Assembly (NCBI GenBank): GCA_051453625.1
Contig: JBOZIK010000001.1
Location: forward strand, 166,167,515 to 166,193,823
Source of the DNA: Welwitschia mirabilis
Taxonomy: Eukaryota; Gnetophyta; Gnetopsida; Welwitschiales
Length of the DNA: 26,309 nucleotides
Reading direction: 5' to 3'
Part shown: positions 18,301 through 26,309 of the stretch, one piece after another
Layout of the letters: each line of letters opens with the position of its first letter
Position numbering within the stretch: position 1 is the stretch's first letter
Made by a program: the position numbers and the translations under genes
Notes under the pieces: model-generated
Told to the model about the DNA's origin: nothing
Database searches by the model: none
Seen by the model: the letters and a program-made list of their open reading frames with translations, nothing else

Positions 18301-18840
18301 AAAGTTTTTGCATACCCTAGCAGAGATAGAAATCCTTCGAGTCTAGTTTCTGGGAAGCTTAAGCAGTTAAGTCTCAAGTGACTGAGTTGTATCAATGTCA
18401 CAGATGCCACCGTTTCCTTTGTAAGCTTCTTCTACTACATTACGAACTAAATCATGCATTGTCGTCACATTTTTCCTGATTTCATGAAGCTAACGTAGAT
18501 GTCTATGCAAACAACGTAGACAAAGCCTCCCAGCCTTACTCTTCTGTGCTGAAAAATCAGTCTATGAGTGCTGCTAAATCAATGTCTTAACAATGCCATA
18601 ATCTCTTTGTCACAGCTCCATGCCTCTGAAGTAGGCTTTAGCATCATGTGCAGCTTTTCCCTCGAATGAATTCCAAAGTTTGTCAGCTCCTTTTGTAAGA
18701 GTGATAGTAGTGTAACAAAGACCACACAATGCGGCTCTGCAAAGTCTCAAAGCACTCCTTACTCCCTTCATCCTTAGCGATTTAAATATCGTAAACATTG
18801 CTTTGTTTTTTAAAACATTTATCGTAGACAAGACTATTTT
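18301..18840 (-). pseudogene. Captured coding-like fragment, N-terminal side of the nested insertion, family uncertain
   Basis: Minus-strand reading gives SALRLCRAALCGLCYTTITL, TKGADKLWNSFEGKAAHDAK, AYFRGMEL, a stop, RDYGIVKTLI, then after further stops CLRCLHRHLR, LHEIRKNVTTMHDLVRNVVE and, to the left, VTLIQLSHLRLNCLSFPETR. TMHDLVRN recalls the M-H-D-L-x-R-D phrase of NLR proteins, and its position just upstream of the LRR-like fragment (once the nested element is removed) fits. No P-loop, kinase-2 or GLPL motif is visible, so most of an NB-ARC domain is absent. I do not recognise the right part. The link to the LRR fragment is inference. Confidence 0.4.
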
Positions 18841-19390
18841 CCATTAGATGCAGAATGCTTAGCTTCTTTGGAGAAAACGCGAATTAAAATGTGTATAAGG
18901 TGCTTGTTTTAAGCTCTCTTTTTTCGCAATTTATCCTTCCTTCGTCAAACATCATAATAATATATTTAAGGTTTTTGAAACTACTTTCCAAAAACTTCCT
19001 TTAACTAATACCTGATCATCATATAAATCATCATTTGTTTTAATGGTCTTGTCTATAAATTGTTTGTGAATTAATCGCCTCCCAGTGGAAAACTCTAGCA
19101 TAGTTGTGAACAAAAGATTTAGTTGTTCTCAGGTTCAAACTTCATAACCACAGTTTCGATTATAACTAAATATGTCAATTTCAATTATTTTTGTTTTGAG
19201 CTATTAAAAGACTGTCATGTACATTTATAAGTATTGAGAAGGAATTTATTCTTAGTTTTGCCCACATTCTTCTCTTTAGCCTTCATAACTAAAACCTCTT
19301 CTTGTAATTTTAATATTTTCTTCATGTCAAATATAAAATTAACCATCCTCTTTTTCTTTCTTCTCTTACTTCTTCGTATAAAAGATTTGT

Positions 19391-20167
19391 TTAACACATG
19401 GGTTTAACACATACACCTTCAAAAGCATTGCCAGTGGGACATGTCCTTTCATATCTCCATTTTTGGATATCAAGAGAAAATATATAANNNNNNNNNNNNN
19501 NNNNNNNNNNNNNNNNNNNNNNNNNNNNNNNNNNNNNNNNNNNNNNNNNNNNNNNNNNNNNNNNNNNNNNNNNNNNNNNNNNNNNNNNNNNNNNNNNNNN
19601 NNNNNNNNNNNNNNNNNNNNNNNNNNNNNNNNNNNNNNNNNNNNNNNNNNNNNNNNNNNNNNNNNNNNNNNNNNNNNNNNNNNNNNNNNNNNNNCATTCC
19701 ATCTCTGTTCGGTTACTAATGGGACACTCATTTGCAAATAATTCATCATTTTTTATACACAAGCTTTTACACACTTTTTCATCTTCAACATGCCTAACAT
19801 CACCTTTGATTTCTTCACTACTAATTTTAACATATAAATCCTCATCTAGTTTCGCATTTTTGCTTTCAACCTTATAACCATACATCTCATTCAAGCCATT
19901 TCATAACCTGTATGCCCTTGAAGAACATTTCATTACAGTTATTAATACATCATTGTTCATGTTCATCACTATTATGTATCGAGTTAAATTATCCTGCCTA
20001 AAGAAGTGCTCATAATCTTCTTCTTTATTAGTTTTAGGTTTACCGATTTCTTCAAAATCAAATTGGGTAAACTTCCAAAATCCTTCACTTTCCAAATAGC
20101 ACTTCATTTTATGTTTCCACACATTATAATGTTTTCCATTAAACTTGCATATTAAATCTTCACTCAT
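19391..20167 (-). pseudogene. Gag N-terminal region of the copia-type element
   Basis: The ATG at 20167 lies 158 bp inside the primer site and opens one minus-strand frame with a single stop (19901-19903), then open again to 19391 across a 207-N gap. The start reads MSEDLICKFNGKHYNVWKHK, MKCYLESEGFWKF, then RQDNLTRYIIVMNMNNDVLI and, after the stop, NEMYGYKVESKNAKLDEDLY. F-x-G-x-x-Y-x-x-W-x-x-x-M-x-x-x-L-x-x-x-x-L-W at the N-terminus is the hallmark of Ty1/copia gag. The part after residue 90 is not clearly gag, and the piece left of the gap (LDIQKWRYERTCPTGNAFEG) was not recognised. Confidence 0.72.
19488..19694. other. Assembly gap of 207 N
   Basis: The gap lies inside the copia gag frame; 207 is a multiple of three and the frame is open on both sides, but gap length may be an estimate. 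Apparent frames within it on either strand are artefacts. Confidence 0.95.
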
Positions 20168-20324
20168 TTTTAAAATAGGATTTAATTAAGTTTAGCTTTA
20201 CATAACAAAGGATTACTTAACGAGGTTGGGGATACACTCTCCTGGGTCTTCCCTTCAACCAATCCTTCACTCACATCTTCAAAATTTCACTTTTAGCTTT
20301 CTCTTTTGTGCTCTACCTTATGGC

Positions 20325-20337
20325 GGTTCTAATAGCA
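20325..20337 (-). other. Degenerate tRNA-Met primer binding site of the copia-type element
   Basis: On the minus strand this reads TGCTATTAGAACC, three mismatches from TGGTATCAGAGCC, and begins three bases after the right LTR ends (20341 on the plus strand). Position and orientation show that the element is transcribed on the minus strand, which agrees with the gag frame. Confidence 0.72.
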
Positions 20338-20340
20338 AAC

Positions 20341-20915
20341 TGTTGAATATGGTGAGGCCCAAAATGGCACAAGGATTTACATAGACCAAGGTAAAAAAGC
20401 ACAAATAAATATTATAAACATAATATTTAATAAATTAAATTTACAAATTTAATAATTCAATAAATAAAGCCCCTTAGGTAATAATAATGGTTTAGTCACA
20501 TGAGCAACTTCTTTTTTAGCCACACAAGCTTTGGTTTGGCCACCAAGGCTCTTAGCCACATAAGCTCTGGTTCAACCACACAGGCGACAACTTCTTAGCT
20601 ACACAAGCTCTAGTTCAGCCACACAAGCAACTTCTTTCTAGCCACACAGGCTCTGCTTTAGCCAAAAGGGCTCTTAGCCACAAAGGCTCTTACGCCTATG
20701 CAATTCTCCTTGTTTTCTTCACTTTGCTCCACAGTACAATGTGTTGAAATGATTAAATGAATTCTTCTTCTAAAGCCTTCAAAGGGTGCCTTCAACAGGT
20801 GTGACTTTTTAGTAAAGGACATGATGCTTAGTTAATTGGAATTTTGGAAATAATTTTAATTAAATAACAATCGTATAAATATGATTATAAAGTCACTAAA
20901 GAAAGTATTCTAACA
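20341..20915 (-). repeat. LTR of the copia-type element (5' LTR in element orientation), 575 bp
   Basis: It starts TGTTGAATATGGTGAGGCCC and ends AGTATTCTAACA on the plus strand, matching 13727-14322. CAACTTC units begin at 20505, 20588 and 20628 (spacings 83 and 40); the fourth unit seen in the partner is missing, which accounts for most of the length difference. Confidence 0.9.
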
Positions 20916-20920
20916 AGCTT
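20916..20920 (+). repeat. Target site duplication AGCTT, right side
   Basis: AGCTT follows directly after the LTR end TAACA and matches 13722-13726. Confidence 0.85.
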
Positions 20921-22471
20921 GTCGTATTTACCCTCCAGGTATACCATATACTAATCCATATTAGGGCTTCAAAGCTTGTAAGTCTTTGAAAATCATTGTC
21001 CCTCTCTTGTATTATAGGTAGAGATGAAGGGTACTAGGGGTTTTCATGTGACTATGATCATTAGCATTTGTTCATGAGAGGTGGAACAAGGACTAAGTTG
21101 TCAAGATAAGCTCATAACAAGCCTTCTCCTCTGCTTAGACAAAGGAAGTCCAAAGTAAATTCATCCCACAATCTAGTATGAAATGTAGCTTTCACCTCCT
21201 TTCAAGGAGGGGCTTTACTTTTAATCCCTCCAATTTTTTACAAAGTCTTCCTTTAAAGGTCAAAGACTACATTTTCAATCAACCTCCAAAGCTTTAAGAA
21301 TCTACTTATAAAGAGCAAAGCTTCCACATACGTCCTTCCTAAACCTTCAAGAGTTTATCACTTCTTGGATTAGAAGCATTCTCACACATAAATCCACGTC
21401 AACATCTTGAAAAAAAGATTGCAAAAAGCAAAAGTAAGGGAGACAAAGAGGACTGAATAAAATGTTTCCTTTATTAATTATCATTATTGGAAAAAACATC
21501 CCAAACATCAAAGCTACTCCACCTGAAATAAACAACACAAGTGTGCTAACACACTCAAAAGCATATAACAATTCCTAAGAAAAGGTGCCACGATCCTCGC
21601 ATAAGAGATCCTAAGGTTTCAAAGGGAGGAAAGGTTTATCAAGATGCACTCCAACAAATGCAAATGAAGAACAATAAGCATGACTCCTTTTCAAAGTGAA
21701 GAAGCACTAAAAGGAATAAGCTTCTCCCACTCTGATTTATCTCTTACACAATATCTTTCTCTAGAATATTCCACTAAAATTCAAAACTCCATTAAGTGAT
21801 CGTGCGCTACTTATTTATCTCTTGATAAATGCCTATGAGATAAGGCTAGCAATTATCGTGGATAATTACTTTAACTTTCAAATAAAATCAAGAAATAATA
21901 ATTCACTGTCATGGGAGAAAATTTCTTCCTGAAGCCACTTTCTCTGTTTCTACCATTTTATATTTTGCTTTCTATTTTCTCAAGATGATTTATTTGAAAC
22001 AAGATCTTTATTTTTTTAAAAGTTCCATTATATTTTAGCAAAATACAATAAGCTCTTTTTTTATTGAAATTACTAAACAAACTTATACTATTATTCCCTT
22101 CCAATTCTTATTGAGAAAATGGTTTCTTAGATTATTATTCCTTTGGAAAACCTTGAAATACTTAAAATTTGGTGAATCTCTTTTTGGAATCTTGAAGATC
22201 ACATAAAATTTTGTAAATCTCTTGTTTGAAGCTTTAAGATCATTAGCACAAGTACTAGACACAACGACAACTTTATAAATGCACCTTGAAGTATTTCTCA
22301 TTACAGAATCCCAATCAATTCTTGGAATAGTTCATGCAAAGAAGTGAGATTGTGTTAAGTGCAATATTAAGCTCCCCTTAAAATTTCTTCTATTGTTTGC
22401 AACACATGAGGCCTTTTTGCAAGCACCTTAGGATTGTCTACAACAACCGGCATTGACTTAATGACTGAAGT
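20921..22471. other. Unassigned AT-rich stretch
   Basis: It continues the pre-insertion sequence that ends at 13726. Short minus-strand frames at 21347-21571 and 22083-22301 have no recognisable family. Within the latter, AAAATTTGGTGAATCTC at 22164 and AAAATTTTGTAAATCTC at 22205 begin two diverged copies of a 41-bp unit. Nothing else was identified. Confidence 0.5.
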
Positions 22472-22998
22472 ATGTGTATAATTATAATAGGAAGTGTATT
22501 TATGCTTGCACATTACATTTTTGTACAAATTAATAAAATGGCTAAAGTCAACAAGAGTAATTATGAATGCATAAGGGTTGCAAAACAAAAATGATATTTA
22601 ATCAGGATATCCTCTTTGGAAGTTTCTCCCAAATTGCTATGCTATTAAACTATGTATTGAAAGACATAAATGGTTAAGAAGCAAAGGTTCACGATCTAAT
22701 GAGTAGAATGCATGGTTTAACAATCAATAATGAACAATTATTAGCTTAGTTTTGTAAGGTAATATAAAGGGACGGTTTCAATGCAGTGTGTGGCTTATAA
22801 TACATGTAATTTCAAGCAATAGCCTACATAATAATAAGTTTGGTTCTTGGTGTGTTGGGTCAATAGTAATTTGAGGCTTTGCATCAAACCCTACGCCTAC
22901 CTATAGCTATAAAAGCAGGCAGGGGTTCCTGTGAGGGTGTGCTTGCAAAGCCATTTGCGATATTGCCTGTGGTTGTGGCTTGAGCTAGAGGAACAACT
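22472..22998 (+). repeat. Long direct repeat, copy 1, with TATA-box segment
   Basis: It matches 25169-25851 from TGTATAATTATA to GGCTTGAGCTAGAG, about 2.7 kb apart in the same orientation. Near its right end CTATAGCTATAAAAGCAGGC is followed by CAGGGGTTCC. Size and direct orientation suggest LTRs, but neither end has a clear TG/CA terminus, a primer site or a target duplication. A segmental duplication is the alternative. Confidence 0.8.
22908..22915 (+). promoter_or_regulatory. TATA-box-like promoter element
   Basis: TATAAAAG is preserved in both copies of the long direct repeat (22908-22915 and 25766-25773) and sits in their best-conserved part. No downstream gene was recognised for either. 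Confidence 0.45.
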
Positions 22999-24660
22999 TG
23001 TGTTCCTTGTGACTACTAGTTTTGAACTTGATCTAACAAACCTCTATGCTGGTCTAAGGAATGAGGGTAAAAAGGGCCTAAACCTCATCTAATTGTTTGT
23101 GTGTTTGTTTTCTTTTCCACTTTCTTTGCTTTTTTTCACAACATTTGTTTTCACTAAGGAATCAGAAGTACCAAGGAGTTTTCAAAAGAAACAACTATGA
23201 GGTTAAAATATAGTATTTATATGATAAAAGTTGAAGTTTAAATTATACCAGTATCAAGCAAATAGTGATTTACTGTATCATAATATCTTCCTTTTATTGA
23301 ATCTATTCTCCCCTTTAGGAATATTATATATAAATTATAAAGCATGCTACACAAATAATTATGGAGTATGTTTACATGATATACAATAGATGTTAACAGA
23401 TAATATAAGATCATAGCTCACTAAGCCTTCTAAACGACATGAACATAGAAACTCAATAAATTGAATTGTGCTTCCTCAACCAGGATATTCTACAAATCAA
23501 CATGGATGTATGTGAACATCTATATCTAACAAATCACAAGATTACATGTCCAACATTCACATACCACTTTGAAATCGCTAATTTGAGTATAATATAGAAA
23601 ATGTGCAATTATAAGATTACCTTTTGTATTTAACAACATTGATTCCTTTCATGTAAATTGCGCCTGTCATGCCTATACATAAAAAGGAAAAATTTAAATC
23701 TCTAACTACATGTTTTCAATCCAAATACCAATTATAAACACAATCTATCTAAAAAAAAATCTAAGTCACACTTACTTTACTATTTAATCAAGAAAGAAAT
23801 ACATTTAAAAAACTTAATACCATGTTTTTCACTCAACATTGCTTGCGCAAATTTTACTTTAAGACTAGGACGACTTTCAATCCACATATCCTTGTCAAAT
23901 CCAGTGATAACTATCCACTAATCCAATCTTTGCTAAAGCATACTATGATGTACAATGTAAAATATGTAGAATGAAGTTAGATCTTTAATTGTATTTGTTC
24001 CCCTTTTATCATAACACCAGATGTTGATATACAGGACCCATATGTTTAATTACTTGTTTGTATGGGGCTATTGATAATTAAAAAGGTCTCAATGTAAGGT
24101 TATCCTCTTCGTGTTTTACCTATAATGATTGCTATAAAAGTAGATGTATGTTTGTTTGGGAGACCTAGGTGTCAAATACTTTTGGTTATCTTGATTGTTC
24201 ATGCCTAGTTGGGAAGGACAAGTTATGTCCTTGACATTGTTAGGGATGGCAAAAGCTTTGCGTTGTTCCATGACAATAAAGGGCCCAAACGACATGACTT
24301 TTTGTGTGTTATACTCTTAACCTATCAAATTCAAATCTCATCCTTACGTTGTCTCTCCAGAGAAATAAGTGACTTTAATCCTGACAAAGAGGGCTAACTT
24401 CCCTCTCTCATCTTTTTAGATTTGGCTTTCTAGTATGTTGATTCTAGTTGTTAAAAACACTTCCTCAGCAACAAACATTTATTTGAATCTTTAACATGAA
24501 TTTATTGGTTCTAATTTGATTGTTAAGGGTTAAGAGTGCTCCTATGCAGGTATTGGTAAAGTCAATATCAAAATAAATAATGAGAATGTTCAAATAAATG
24601 ATGTTTAATGTGCTCCAAATGTGAAACAAAATTTACTTATCAGCATTGCATAAATTCTAG
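22999..24660. other. Unassigned stretch between the direct repeats
   Basis: No gag, pol or host protein was recognised. The plus-strand frame at 24209-24397 has no recognisable content. If the flanking repeats are LTRs, this is the interior of a small non-coding element. Confidence 0.45.
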
Positions 24661-25060
24661 CTATTATAATGAAATAATGAAATGGCAAACCCCAATGTAA
24701 AATATTCAATAGACAATAATGAAGTGTTGGCTTTAGATGTTATTACAAAATGGTGTATTTGGATATTACTCCTTTCAAAGAGAATTGTTTCATGTCAACA
24801 AGTATTGACGCCTCTCTTTGGCATCAAATATTCTTATTAACAAACCCCAATGTAAAATCTTGGCACTCCAAAATTTATAGCAAGAAAACTATAATGAAAC
24901 AATAAAATGGCAAATGTCAATGTAAAATATTCAATAGACAATAATGAAGTGTTGGCTTTAGATGTTATTACAAAATAGTGTATTTGAATATTATTCCTTT
25001 CAAAGATAATTGTTTCATGTCAGCAAGTATTATCGCCTCTCTCTAGCATCAATATTGGTG
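24661..25060. repeat. Direct tandem duplication, unit about 226 bp
   Basis: AATATTCAATAGACAATAAT through GAAGTGTTGGCTTTAGATG and TGTTTCATGTCA...AAGTATT occurs twice, the first unit starting near 24661 and the second near 24888. A shorter echo, CAAACCCCAATGTAAAATC at 24841, suggests unequal exchange. Confidence 0.85.
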
Positions 25061-25134
25061 CATATCGAGCACTGAAGAAGCATAAGGAAACTAAACCACA
25101 AATCACCACGATTTCATGTTGGTAATCCTTCCTT

Positions 25135-25149
25135 GGAGGGGGAAAAAGG
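25135..25149 (+). other. Polypurine tract-like sequence
   Basis: GGAGGGGGAAAAAGG lies about 20 bp left of the second copy of the long direct repeat, near where the polypurine tract of a plus-strand LTR element would sit. A real tract should touch the LTR, so this is only suggestive. Confidence 0.35.
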
Positions 25150-25168
25150 CTAAGATACCTCGAGTACA

Positions 25169-25851
25169 TGTATAATTATACACATATCTATAGATAATTA
25201 TAGGAAGTGTATTTATGCTTGAACATTACATTTTCGTACAAATTAACAAAATGGTTAAAGTCAATAAGAGTAATTATGAATGCATAAGGATTGCAAAACC
25301 AAAATGATATTTAACAAGGATATCCTTTTTGGAAGTTTCTCCCAAATTGCTATACTATTAAACTTCTATTAATAGACATGAATGGTTAAGAAGCGAAGTT
25401 TCATGTCTAATGAGTAGAATGCATTGTTTAACAATCAATAATGAACAATTATTAGCTTAGTTTCGTAAGATAATTTAAAGGGACGTTTTCAATGCAGTGT
25501 GTGGCTTATAATACATGCAATTTCAAGCAATAGCCTAAATAATAATAAGTTTGGTTCTAAAAGCTTTCAAGCGATGCTTGGTGTTAGTTATTGTGAAGCC
25601 AAATCTTTATTTCCCCTTTTATGTTAACAGTAGCCCTATGTTATTGAGTTAAAAATAAAATCAAAAGTCCAAAAAAAAAAAAAAGAAAAGAAAAGAAAAC
25701 ACCAAGGTGTGTTAGGTCGCTAGTAATTTGAGGCTTTGTATCAAACCCTATAAACTACCTATAGCTATAAAAGGAGGGCAGGGGTTCCCTATGAGGGTCT
25801 GCTTGCAAAGTCATTTACCATATTGCCTATGTTTGTGGCTTAAGCTAGAGA
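25169..25851 (+). repeat. Long direct repeat, copy 2, with an internal insert
   Basis: It matches 22472-22998. A block of about 145 bp at 25559-25703 has no counterpart in copy 1, and a smaller difference lies near the left end (CACATATCTATAGATAATTA). TATAAAAG is at 25766-25773. Confidence 0.8.
25559..25703 (+). mobile_element. Retroposon-like insert with poly(A) tail inside repeat copy 2
   Basis: It is absent from the same place in copy 1 (where TTGGTTCTTGGTGTGTTGGG is continuous). The right end has AATAAA at 25654-25659, then 12 nt further an A-rich tract of 29 bases (25671-25699). That is the layout of a polyadenylated transcript copied back into DNA, such as a SINE or a processed mRNA 3' end. 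No RNA polymerase III box was identified. CTTGGTGT at about 25577 and CAAGGTGT at the right edge may be a weak target duplication. Confidence 0.5.
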
Positions 25852-26309
25852 GACACAACCAATGATGCTAAACCTTGGCCTCCCATGCAATGAACCAGGG
25901 TCAACAATGGCATTACAAGATAATAAGTGGCAATGGTCTATTTTGGTGAGCAAAGGATTTAAAACTTTCATCACTAAGCTAGGTGGTTTATGGTTGAGTG
26001 TAAAGAATGTGGCAGTACACCCCTATGGACAAAGACACAAAACATAAAAACATTGATGCCCTAACAAAGGAGTAAGGGTCATTCTGAAGAAAAGATACTC
26101 TTTGCCCAAGATGCTTAAGCTTTTAGACCTTTCAACAGAAGGTAACACAGTAGGCTTAAGGAATTTGAAAAGGGAACCTAATGCATAGGACAAAGGTAAT
26201 GGAAGTAATGCCCAAAAAGTGACAAAACTCTAAAATATAATAATGAGCCTGAAGAATACAACCAAGAAGCATGCCCCACTCCTAGTTACTTAACACATTA
26301 TGGGACAAA
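25852..26309. other. Unassigned right end of the window
   Basis: The plus-strand frame 25862-26047 (61 residues, starting MMLNLGLPCNEPGS) follows the TATA-containing repeat by about 90 bp but has no recognisable family. Nothing else was seen. Confidence 0.4.

Larger units (their letters stand above)
13727..20915 (-). mobile_element. Complete non-autonomous Ty1/copia-type LTR element with captured host sequence
   Basis: The boundaries rest on three things seen directly: LTRs of 596 and 575 bp that both run TGTTGAA...TTCTAACA, a shared AGCTT flank on both outer sides, and a degenerate tRNA-Met primer site inside the right LTR. Read on the minus strand the LTR starts TGTTAGAATAC and ends ATTCAACA. 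Going 5' to 3' on the minus strand the content is right LTR, primer site, copia-type gag start, a stretch with an MHD-like phrase, a nested TR-GAG-type element, an NLR-like LRR fragment, a TTC1-type TPR fragment, a possible gag zinc knuckle and the left LTR. No integrase, RT or RNase H could be read, so it needed a helper. LTR decay (9 differences in the first 60 aligned bases) shows an old insertion. Confidence 0.8.

Noticed and set aside
16375-18305. Target duplication for the nested element (TAAGC against AAAGT)
   Set aside because: Only three of five bases agree, which is too weak to claim.
18163-18410. Frames on both strands over the 3' LTR edge
   Set aside because: They cross the LTR boundary and are made of LTR sequence, so they are not genes.
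19366-19749. Several frames across 19441-19749 on both strands
   Set aside because: Most of each is the 207-N gap; only the minus-strand frame continuous with the gag start was kept.

Overview
The window looks like a stretch of a large, repeat-dense plant nuclear genome, probably a gymnosperm; the plant assignment is firm and the gymnosperm one is a guess. It is AT-rich, has no long intact ORF, carries five runs of N, and holds layered LTR-retrotransposon debris of several lineages (Ty3/gypsy Athila/Tat-like, Ty3/gypsy chromovirus-like, Ty1/copia). I saw no intact host gene, tRNA or rRNA. Everything below comes from reading and hand translation; no database search was run.

Layout. 1-274 (minus) and 7924-8284 (plus) are inverted copies of one LTR-like repeat starting TGTTAGGAT. 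1140-3026 (minus) is a decayed Athila/Tat-like pol in the order RT, RNase H, integrase. 3127-5440 (minus) is a second decayed pol of a different, chromovirus-like lineage, containing a tandem duplication of about 335 bp within its integrase. The two pols abut at a 100-N gap. 5450-7923 has no recognisable gene. 8724-8861 is a small 56-bp tandem array built on GACGTCCC. 8880-13721 is mostly unassigned, with a G-quadruplex/hairpin motif at 9661-9702 and a possible coiled-coil pseudogene at 11817-12170.

The most informative structure is 13722-20920: a complete, old Ty1/copia-type element on the minus strand. It has LTRs of 596 bp (13727-14322) and 575 bp (20341-20915), a matching 5-bp target duplication AGCTT on both sides, a degenerate tRNA-Met primer site and a copia gag N-terminus. 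I could not find pol. Its interior instead holds pieces that look like host genes on the same strand: a leucine-rich NLR-like fragment running directly into a fragment of a plant TTC1-type tetratricopeptide protein. A possible gag zinc-knuckle remnant follows, next to the 3' LTR. This reads as a non-autonomous copia element that captured host sequence.

Inside that interior is a second, nested LTR element (16380-18300, plus strand). It has 380/395-bp LTRs, a perfect TGGTATCAGAGCC primer site and a gag frame with three stops, but almost no pol. This matches the gag-only 'TR-GAG' type of non-autonomous Ty3/gypsy element. Each LTR carries three copies of a 29-bp repeat in exact register.

The right end (20921-26309) has no recognised gene. 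It contains a long direct repeat (about 22472-22998 and 25169-25851), each copy ending in a TATA-box-like promoter segment. The second copy is interrupted by a short insert with AATAAA and an A-rich tail. A 226-bp tandem duplication lies between the two copies.
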